A stretch of 15,261 nucleotides of DNA. Source: Candidatus Chloroheliales bacterium (GTDB lineage Bacteria > Chloroflexota > Chloroflexia > QHBQ01). Of this stretch, positions 7,378 to 12,286 are shown piece by piece. Location: contig QHBQ01000355.1 in the NCBI GenBank assembly GCA_003243865.1, positions 1 through 15,261 on the forward strand, read 5' to 3'. Position 1 is the stretch's first letter. Every line of letters begins with the position of its first letter. The notes beneath the pieces are model-generated. The model did no database searches. It was not told where the DNA came from and saw only the letters and a program-made list of their open reading frames with translations. Made by a program: the position numbers and the translations under genes.

Positions 7378-7441
7378 TTACGCAGTTGTGACCTGCCAGG
7401 CACATCTCCGTAGGGGCGAACTGCTGTTCGCCATGCTGAAC
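7378..7441 (+). mobile_element. Partial copy of the TACGCAGTTG element
   Basis: Starting at TTACGCAGTTG (7378-7388), this copy aligns to the reverse complement of the 5090-5200 element. The shared pattern is CCAGGCACAT, then CGTAGGGGCGAACTGC and GCTGAACT. It contains the palindrome GGCGAAC-TGCT-GTTCGCC (7415-7432). Similarity stops at about 7441, right at the tldE stop codon (7444-7446), so the second terminal repeat is missing. This is either a truncated element or one with a divergent end. Confidence 0.55.
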
Positions 7442-7443
7442 TT

Positions 7444-8784
7444 CTAGAATTCGGTTACGCCGCTGAAGTGGAAGCCCCGAATCAGCATTGCCGGGGTCAT
7501 CGTGCCGCCGAAGAAGCCCTTCTGCAGTTTGGTGGTGCGGCTGATCAACTCGGCGTTGGCCAGAGCGGCAAGAATGTCCTGGGTGAAGCGGAAGTTGCGC
7601 AACGGCCTGGTAATCTCGCCGTTCTCGATCATGAAGGTGCCATCGCGGGTCATGCCGGTGATGGTGGGCGGCAGCGGGCGAGAGACGTTGACGTAGTGGA
7701 AGCGCGTGACCCACACCCCGCGCTGCACCCGCTTGAGCATCTCTTCCTTGCTGCTATCGCCGGGGGCGACGAACAGGTTGATGGCAATCGGCCCGTAGGT
7801 GTTGGGCGCGGGCAGGGCGTGGCCGGTGTTCTTCTCCGGCTTGCCCTCGCGGTTGGCGGTGTAGCTGTCGTAAGGGACGTTGCGGGCGATGCCGTTCTCG
7901 ATGATGGCTAGCTCCTTGCGCGGGTAGCCCTCGAAGTCGAAGGGGAAAGGGAAACCGGCAGGGTCGAGCGCGTTGTCGGTGATGCTGATGTTGTCGCCGG
8001 TAATCTTCTCGCCCAGCTTCATGAAGCTGCGCCCCTCCTGCACCGCCAGCGCGCTGATGCCAATGAAGTTGAGGAATTCGATCATATCGGCAACCGCATA
8101 CTCTTCGAGGATGACGTCATAATCGCCCGGCTCCATCCGCTGGGGGTTGTGGCTGCGTAGCGCCTTGCCCACCGCCTCATCGGCCAGGGCCTCGGCGTTG
8201 ATATCTGTCACGTTGGACGAAGCGTAATCGGCCCAGCCACTGCTATCGTCGCCCATGATGACGGTGCTGATCGCGGCATTGCTGTATGGCGCGTAAGCAA
8301 ACACGCCCAGCGAGTTACCGATCGCGATCTCGCCGCTGGCAATCTCGAACGCGCCACTGGCAACCAGCCCCGCATCCTTCGCCTTGTTGCACACCACCGC
8401 TACCGCATCGGCGCGTAGCTCCGGGCTGGCGTTGGCGGTCTCTTGCCGGTAGGAGTTGACATTCTCGTAGGGCGCGGGTGAGGGCAGGCTAACGAAGTCG
8501 GGGTTCTCCTGCTGGAACTTGGCGATGGTCATCGCGTTCTCCACCGCCTTGCGCAGCCCCTCGCTGGACAAATCGTTGCTGCCCGCTACCCCAATCTTCT
8601 TGCCCAGCACGATGCGCACCGAGATGCGGGTGTTGCTCTCGGCCACGTTCTGGTGGATGTAGCTGTTGGCAAAGCGGGTCAAGGCGCTCTCCTCGGTGTT
8701 CAGCATCACCTCGGCCTGGGTCGCCTCTTTGGCGTGACCGAGCGCCTCGTCAATGATGCGCTTTGCTTCCTTGTCTCCAAGCAC
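7444..8784 (-). CDS. tldE: TldE/PmbA-family protein (TldD/E protease partner)
   Basis: The 446-residue protein shows the PmbA/TldE pattern. Its N-terminal domain has SALTRFANSYIHQNV and NTRISVRIVLGKKIGVAGSND. The C-terminal domain has GDYDVILEEYAVADMIEFL, a long beta-rich core, PYDSYTANREGK, TYGPIAINLFVAPGDSS, GMTRDGTFMIENGEITRP and the ending IRGFHFSGVTEF. No HExxxH zinc motif is present, as expected for the non-catalytic partner. In other bacteria TldD and TldE form a heterodimeric metalloprotease that cleaves unfolded or linear peptides, for example in microcin maturation and CcdA degradation. The start is the GTG at 8784, with AAGGAG 8 nt before it. It follows tldD on the same strand, so they are probably co-transcribed. 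A repeat abuts its stop codon. Confidence 0.9.
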   Translation of the reverse strand: MLGDKEAKRIIDEALGHAKEATQAEVMLNTEESALTRFANSYIHQNVAESNTRISVRIVLGKKIGVAGSNDLSSEGLRKAVENAMTIAKFQQENPDFVSLPSPAPYENVNSYRQETANASPELRADAVAVVCNKAKDAGLVASGAFEIASGEIAIGNSLGVFAYAPYSNAAISTVIMGDDSSGWADYASSNVTDINAEALADEAVGKALRSHNPQRMEPGDYDVILEEYAVADMIEFLNFIGISALAVQEGRSFMKLGEKITGDNISITDNALDPAGFPFPFDFEGYPRKELAIIENGIARNVPYDSYTANREGKPEKNTGHALPAPNTYGPIAINLFVAPGDSSKEEMLKRVQRGVWVTRFHYVNVSRPLPPTITGMTRDGTFMIENGEITRPLRNFRFTQDILAALANAELISRTTKLQKGFFGGTMTPAMLIRGFHFSGVTEF

Positions 8785-8830
8785 GGTTTTATCTCCTTAT
8801 CAGGTGTGGGCGCAGGTCCCCTCACCCCAA

Positions 8831-8898
8831 CCCTCTCCCCCGGTGGGGAGAGGGGGATGGTAGCGCCCGCCCCTTCCAGCCTCCCCCTTTGGGGGAGG
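8831..8898. repeat. Two GC-rich hairpins (REP-like) between tldD and tldE
   Basis: CCCTCTCCCC (8831-8840) pairs with GGGGAGAGGG (8845-8854) across a CGGT loop. CCTCCCCC (8880-8887) pairs with GGGGGAGG (8891-8898) across a TTT loop. The surrounding CTCACCCCAACCCTCTCCC wording is a common dispersed repeat in bacterial genomes. Placed inside the probable tldD-tldE operon, they could adjust mRNA stability or tldE expression. Confidence 0.65.
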
Positions 8899-8905
8899 GG
8901 ATTAG

Positions 8906-9055
8906 CTACTTGACGATGCCGACCTCGACGTTGCGGAAACGACCGGCGGGCGCGCCATGACCGACGTGGCCGATTTGCATCGGCTGGCCCTTGCCACAGT
9001 TGGGCAGGCCCCAGCAGATCCACTCGCTGCGATTGCCCAGCGCGTCGAGGCTGCC
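8906..9055 (-). pseudogene. tldD: In-frame C-terminal segment of TldD beyond a TGA codon
   Basis: Directly after the TGA at 9056-9058 the same frame stays open for 49 codons to a TAG at 8906-8908. It encodes TldD-family C-terminal sequence, starting GSLDALGNRSEW and continuing with LPNCGKGQPMQIGHVGHG and ARFRNV-like residues (GRFRNVEVG). No ribosome site or start codon precedes it, so it is not a separate gene. It is the missing end of TldD, expressed only if the TGA is read through, mis-sequenced or recoded. Confidence 0.8.
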
Positions 9056-10354
9056 TCAGAACTGCGGGGTAATGCCAGTGTAGGTGGCATTCTTCAGCAT
9101 CTCGCCCAGCTTGCCGTTCTTGATCTCCCAGGCCGCCTCGGTGCCAAACTGGAAGTTGTAGCGTTTGTCGTCAATGCTCCAACTGCGGTTGGTGCCGAAG
9201 TAGATGCCGTCATCGGTCTCGGCGATCATCTGTTCCAGGCTGCTATCACCCGGCTCGATGCTGATATTGGTCATCCGGATCATGGGGATGTGGTTCCAAC
9301 TGTAGGCGCGGGCGGTGCCGCCGCTCTTGCGGCCAATCTCCGAGGCGGTCTCGCGGTTGGTCAGGTAGCCGACCAGGATGCCATGATCCATAATCTGCAC
9401 CCGCTGCGCCGGTACGCCCTCATCATCCCAGCCGAAGGTGCCCAGGCCGCCCGGCACAGTAGCATCGGCGAAAATGTTGACTAGGTCGCTGCCATAGCGG
9501 AAGTTGCCCAGCTTCTCGGTGGTGAGGAAGGAAGTGCCCGCGAAGGCTGCCTCCTGGCCGAACACGCGGTCAAGCTCGATGGGGTGGCCGCACGACTCGT
9601 GGATCTGCAGGGCTAGCTGGCTGCTGCACAGGATGATGGTGGTGCGCCCCGGCGGACATTGCTTGGCGGTCAGCAGTTGCACCGCCTCGCTGGCGGTTTG
9701 CTCCGCATGGGCGGGCAGGTCCAGCTCAGTGACTAGCTCATAGCCGCGCGTTCCCCATTGCCCGCCCGCGCTGCTTGGATAGCTGCGCACCTGCACATCG
9801 TTCTCGCTCACGGCGGTAGTCTCGATGCCCGCGCCAATCTCGTAGATGTCCTGCTCGATGTAGCTGCCCTCGGTGCTGGCGAAAACCTTGTGCGTTTTAA
9901 TCGCGTCATAATTGCTCTGCGCCACCATCACACCAGCCACGCGGTGCATGGTCTCGTCGGCAGCCAGCAGCACCTTCAACTTCTCCTCCAGCGGCACCTC
10001 GAATGGGTCGCGCTCGATGGGGGTGCGGTAACTGCCCTTGACCGTGATTGGTTCGCCCAGTTCCACCTTCTTCTGCACGGTGCGGGCGCTGGCGCGGGCA
10101 ATCTGGGTTGCCAGCGCGGTAATGCGGTCAACCTCATCCTTGTTCTGCCGCGACGAACTGGCGAAGCCCCAAGCGCCGTCCACCAGCACGCGCACGCCGA
10201 AACCCTCGTCCTCGCTCAACGACATCGCCTCGACGTTGCCATTCTTCACCGAAATGGACTCGCTGCGCCGCTCCAGCATCCTGATATCGGCATACTGCGC
10301 CCCTTTGGCCTTTGCCAGGTTCAGCGCCTCCGCTGTGAGATCTTCCAAAGCCAT
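9056..10354 (-). CDS. tldD: TldD-family zinc metalloprotease subunit, truncated by in-frame TGA
   Basis: This is the catalytic partner of TldE. The HExxxH zinc motif is HESCGH at residues 252-257, within an otherwise typical TldD core. Other family stretches include GFGVRVLVDGAWGFASS near 51-67, GGLGTFGWDDEGVPAQ near 302-317 and NHIPMIRMTNISIEPGDSS near 354-372. The frame ends at residue 432 in ITPQF, followed by TGA. Family members I recall continue FWGS at this point, so TGG appears to have become TGA. The remaining 49 codons are intact downstream (8906-9055), for a full length of 482 codons. AAGGAGG lies upstream of the ATG with unusually short spacing (2-3 nt). An extended -10 promoter is at 10396-10404. 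If real, the truncation removes the conserved CGKG region and may disable the protease. Confidence 0.87.
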   Translation of the reverse strand: MALEDLTAEALNLAKAKGAQYADIRMLERRSESISVKNGNVEAMSLSEDEGFGVRVLVDGAWGFASSSRQNKDEVDRITALATQIARASARTVQKKVELGEPITVKGSYRTPIERDPFEVPLEEKLKVLLAADETMHRVAGVMVAQSNYDAIKTHKVFASTEGSYIEQDIYEIGAGIETTAVSENDVQVRSYPSSAGGQWGTRGYELVTELDLPAHAEQTASEAVQLLTAKQCPPGRTTIILCSSQLALQIHESCGHPIELDRVFGQEAAFAGTSFLTTEKLGNFRYGSDLVNIFADATVPGGLGTFGWDDEGVPAQRVQIMDHGILVGYLTNRETASEIGRKSGGTARAYSWNHIPMIRMTNISIEPGDSSLEQMIAETDDGIYFGTNRSWSIDDKRYNFQFGTEAAWEIKNGKLGEMLKNATYTGITPQF

Positions 10355-10395
10355 ATCCTCCTTCGTTAGACGAACGTTTTACCTGAAGTTCGCCT

Positions 10396-10404
10396 ATTAT
10401 ACCA
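10396..10404 (-). promoter_or_regulatory. Extended -10 promoter for tldD-tldE
   Basis: On the minus strand TGGTATAAT is a perfect extended -10 (TGn-TATAAT), about 42 bp before the tldD start. No clear -35 hexamer is seen at 17 bp. It lies between the MITE-like element at 10431-10503 and tldD. Confidence 0.6.
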
Positions 10405-10430
10405 CAACCTAACGCAAGATAAAAGATTGG

Positions 10431-10503
10431 AGAGCCTATCCGAAAATTGGGCGAACAACGGTTCGCCCCTACGAACGGATAACGGTTTTTTCGGATAGGC
10501 TCT
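10431..10503. mobile_element. 73-bp MITE-like element with IS5-type terminal inverted repeats
   Basis: AGAGCCTATCCGAAAA (10431-10446) and its exact reverse complement (10488-10503) are 16-bp perfect inverted repeats bounding 73 bp. GAGCCTATCCGAAAA-like ends resemble those of IS5/IS1031-group elements; this is recalled, not searched. Inside sits the perfect palindrome GGGCGAAC-AACG-GTTCGCCC (10449-10468). No coding capacity is present. Located just past the stop of the peroxiredoxin-like gene, it could also work as a strong hairpin terminator. Confidence 0.7.
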
Positions 10504-10536
10504 AAAGAGAGAAGTCAGTGATTCATTGTTCCTGCC

Positions 10537-11109
10537 TCAGCTTCCGCCAGTGTAGCTAATCTCTTGCGCGGCGGCCAGTATCTCAGCAGTGGGAGGGTTG
10601 TCGGGCGCGTCGTAGGCAACATGGACGTAGCGCAGCGTGCCGCCGTTGTCAATCACGAACACACCGCCGAGTTGCTCCATATCGGTGTTTTTGCTCGAAG
10701 CGATGCCCTGCTTGATGGTTTGGGGTAGGTGCCGCAACCAGGTAAGCGGGTTGAGCTCATGAAGCGTGCTCAGGCGCCCCAGCCCGTAGCGCTTGTACGC
10801 CGCCAGATCATTGTTCGACAATATCGGATAGGGTAGCTGGTGTTCGGTCTGGTACTCGGCAACCGCCGCGGTTGGATTAGGGGTAATCACTACCAGCTTC
10901 AGGTTGGCCGCCGCGAGGCGGCGGTAATCTTGACGCAACTGCGCCATCTGCGCTCTGGCATATGGTCAACCAAAGTGGCGGATGAACACCAACACCAGCG
11001 GCTGCTCGCCCTGCCACAGCGACGATAGTCTTACCTCGCGGCCTGCTATATCCTGCACCGTTGCATCCGGCGCGGGTTGTCCGACCTTCAACTCACCCAT
11101 ATCCGTCAT
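10537..11109 (-). CDS. Peroxiredoxin-like (AhpC/TSA, thioredoxin fold) protein with in-frame TGA, candidate selenoprotein
   Basis: Read from the ATG at 11109 (GGGGAG 5-6 nt upstream) to the TGA at 10537, this is 190 codons with one internal TGA at codon 48 (10966-10968). Before it lie a typical redoxin start (LKVGQPAPDATVQDIAGREV) and the strand LVLVFIRHFG. After it come PYARAQMAQLRQDYRR and a full thioredoxin-like remainder ending GGVFVIDNGGTLRYVHVAYD. Peroxiredoxin-like families related to SelU/Prx-like2 have FGCxxC here, so TGA falls on the first active-site Cys. The translated protein contains no Cys anywhere, so without selenocysteine it would have no redox residue. The usual second Cys is Ala51. 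A SECIS-like hairpin follows. A gene finder would report only 10537-10947 (136 aa). The alternative is a nonsense mutation in a degraded gene. Confidence 0.75.
10931..10968 (-). promoter_or_regulatory. Candidate bacterial SECIS element with its UGA codon
   Basis: The minus-strand mRNA after UGA (10968-10966) has UGGCGC (10946-10941), loop AGUU (10940-10937) and GCGUCA (10936-10931), a 6-bp stem with one G-U pair. The loop begins 25 nt after the UGA and has G at its second position. Both fit the pattern I recall for bacterial SECIS elements (loop about 16-37 nt downstream, G in the first two loop bases). A competing GCCA/UGGC pairing exists, and such hairpins also arise by chance in GC-rich DNA. 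Confidence 0.5.
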
Positions 11110-11135
11110 TCTCGCTCCCCTATGTCAAAGTGCCA

Positions 11136-11351
11136 CTATGCAAACCTTAGCCCGCCGAAAGCGGCCAGCACGAACAGCACGATCGCAGTGAGCATCACCA
11201 GCGCGAGCAACGCCAGCGCCAACAGCATCAGCCGCCACTGCCACTCGCTGACTCCGATTGCCCGCTTGCTCGGCCTGCGCGGGCGCTTCGTCTCGCCGCT
11301 GGTGGCCGCGTTTGCCGCTGGCTGCTGTCGCTGCTCCTCGACCATCCGCAT
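11136..11351 (-). CDS. Small single-span membrane protein, unknown function
   Basis: This 71-residue protein has a basic, disordered N-terminal half (Gln/Ala-rich, then TKRPRRPSKR) followed by one strong hydrophobic segment at about 41-66. That predicts a membrane anchor with a cytoplasmic positively charged N-terminus. The frame is open upstream to 11411. The ATG at 11351 has GAGGAG at 7 nt, whereas the ATG at 11357 is only 1 nt from it, so 11351 is preferred. It is the first gene of a probable two-gene operon with the peroxiredoxin-like gene, whose start is 26 bp downstream. I do not recognise the family. Confidence 0.6.
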   Translation of the reverse strand: MRMVEEQRQQPAANAATSGETKRPRRPSKRAIGVSEWQWRLMLLALALLALVMLTAIVLFVLAAFGGLRFA

Positions 11352-11378
11352 ACCCATCTCCTCAAGCCATATAGCGCA

Positions 11379-11384
11379 ATTATA
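11379..11384 (-). promoter_or_regulatory. -10 box for the small membrane protein / peroxiredoxin operon
   Basis: A perfect TATAAT on the minus strand lies 27 bp before the chosen ATG. The -35 region is weak (GGCAAG at 17 bp, TGGCAA at 18 bp). It points away from the tRNA promoter, making this a divergent control region. Confidence 0.5.
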
Positions 11385-11488
11385 ACCCAAAGGTGATGCT
11401 GCTTGCCACATACTGCCCGCGATGCAAGAGCAATTGCGCCGATGCTAGCCTGATGTTTATACACATTTAATGTGAACCACGCTCAAAC

Positions 11489-11517
11489 TTGACAAAAACA
11501 CCCTCAGTACGTATAAT
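11489..11517 (+). promoter_or_regulatory. Perfect consensus sigma70 promoter for tRNA-Glu
   Basis: TTGACA (11489-11494), a 17-bp spacer and TATAAT (11512-11517) match the housekeeping consensus exactly. Transcription would begin near 11524, about five bases before the mature tRNA 5' end. CACATT/AATGTG arms at 11462-11474 lie just upstream. Confidence 0.9.
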
Positions 11518-11528
11518 TCTGGGCATAC

Positions 11529-11602
11529 GGCGCATTCGTCTAGAGGCCCAGGACGCATCCCTTTCAAGGATGAGATCGGGGGTTCGAATCCCCCATGCGC
11601 TA
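11529..11602 (+). tRNA. tRNA-Glu (anticodon UUC)
   Basis: A full cloverleaf can be drawn over 74 nt. The acceptor GGCGCAT pairs with ATGCGCT (first pair G-U), with discriminator A at 11602. The D stem is GTC/GAC. The anticodon stem CATCC/GGATG encloses the loop CTTTCAA with anticodon TTC. The T arm is GGGGG-TTCGAAT-CCCCC. CCA is not encoded (the sequence continues CCT). The UUC anticodon reads GAA and GAG. Confidence 0.95.
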
Positions 11603-11666
11603 CCTGTTGTAAGTGATACCGGTCCCGTTACGCATAACTAACCCCACATCTTGTGTCTACTACGTC

Positions 11667-11687
11667 CCCTCAACACCTAGTTGAGGG
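11667..11687 (+). terminator. Hairpin downstream of tRNA-Glu
   Basis: CCCTCAAC (11667-11674) and GTTGAGGG (11680-11687) form an 8-bp stem with a 5-nt loop, about 65 bp after the tRNA. There is no T-tract after it, so an intrinsic terminator is uncertain. It may instead belong to the leader of the next gene. Confidence 0.35.
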
Positions 11688-11795
11688 CTGAATATGACCA
11701 CAGGGCGCATCCCTTCCAAAACCCTACTACCTGCCAGCAGAGCTAGAGCGGGTAAGGAGAAGTCTCCCATAAATCCCAGCGATAAGGAAAGTCAA

Positions 11796-12116
11796 ATGGT
11801 GATCTTTTACCAAAGGAAATCGTCGGGCGTGATGGACAATGAACAAGGGTATAGAGAGATGGAGGTCTACCTCGACGCGATGAGCCGAAGTGTCTACAAC
11901 ACCAATAAGGAGGGGCTGATCAGCCGCCTGGTGGCGCTGGGGCTGCGGGAAGCGGATTATATGGAGTATATGCTCCATACGCTGCGGAACGTGGTGGCAT
12001 ACAACGAGGTGGACAACTGCGTATGCGCCTACTACGATGTTGCGCTGGATGAACAGGTTCACAAGGCGGCGCTGGCGATAGAAACGCCAAAGGAAAGCGA
12101 GGAAGGCAATGGCTGA
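11796..12116 (+). CDS. Hypothetical protein (106 aa)
   Basis: I do not recognise this protein. The frame is open from an ATG at 11694, but the ATG at 11796 has an AAGGAAAG Shine-Dalgarno at suitable spacing, giving 106 residues; an ATG at 11832 is also possible. It looks helical and mildly acidic, with a central region READYMEYMLHTLRNVVAYN and two Cys close together (NCVCAYYD), and a Glu/Lys-rich tail. No membrane segment or signal is present. Its stop codon overlaps the ATG of a 19-codon ORF, as in translationally coupled gene pairs, but the second gene is very short. The neighbouring tRNA could mark an insertion hotspot. Confidence 0.5.
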   Translation: MVIFYQRKSSGVMDNEQGYREMEVYLDAMSRSVYNTNKEGLISRLVALGLREADYMEYMLHTLRNVVAYNEVDNCVCAYYDVALDEQVHKAALAIETPKESEEGNG

Positions 12117-12168
12117 TCAGCAGCCTACATTAGCGGAGATTGTCGAACTATCACGCCGCGAGTTATAG
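12109..12168 (+). CDS. Very short coupled ORF (19 aa), possible gene remnant
   Basis: ATGGCTGA overlaps the stop of the 106-aa gene, and GAGGAAGG just upstream is a good ribosome site. The peptide (MADQQPTLAEIVELSRREL) ends at TAG and reads like the N-terminal helix of a longer protein. Past the TAG the frame continues only 20 codons to another stop. It may be the start of a degraded downstream partner. Confidence 0.25.
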   Translation: MADQQPTLAEIVELSRREL

Positions 12169-12219
12169 AAGCGGGACAGAGGGTGGCCGCTGCATCCGGC
12201 TAACGTGGGGCGTCTGTGT

Positions 12220-12240
12220 CCCCATGCCTAAAGGCAGGGG
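12220..12240 (+). terminator. Stable hairpin before the WD40 lipoprotein gene
   Basis: CCCC (12220-12223), a bulged A, TGCC, loop TAAA, GGCA and GGGG (12237-12240) form an eight-pair hairpin followed by TCTTAG. It may terminate the 106-aa gene transcript. The wording CATGCCTAAAGGCAGGGG also resembles the terminal hairpins of IS200/IS605-type elements, but no transposase is present, so that reading is weak. Confidence 0.35.
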
Positions 12241-12286
12241 TCTTAGCCGCTTTGAAATCTGATAAACCATCAAAGGAAGGCTTGCT

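Noticed and set aside
9025..9058. SECIS-like hairpin CGCTG/CAGCG with a GG-starting loop 18 nt after the tldD TGA
   Set aside because: The TGA aligns with what I believe is a Trp column rather than Cys, and such short hairpins are common in GC-rich DNA, so I do not call tldD a selenoprotein.
9041..9060. Frameshift as the cause of the short tldD
   Set aside because: The C-terminal codons continue in exactly the same frame after the TGA; only a base substitution is needed.
11462..11474. CACATT-T-AATGTG dyad upstream of the tRNA promoter as an operator
   Set aside because: It is only a 6-bp AT-rich dyad with no known factor; the tRNA promoter is full consensus and likely constitutive.
12181..12250. 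IS200/IS605 right end
   Set aside because: The hairpin wording is suggestive, but there is no tnpA/tnpB or matching left end in the window.
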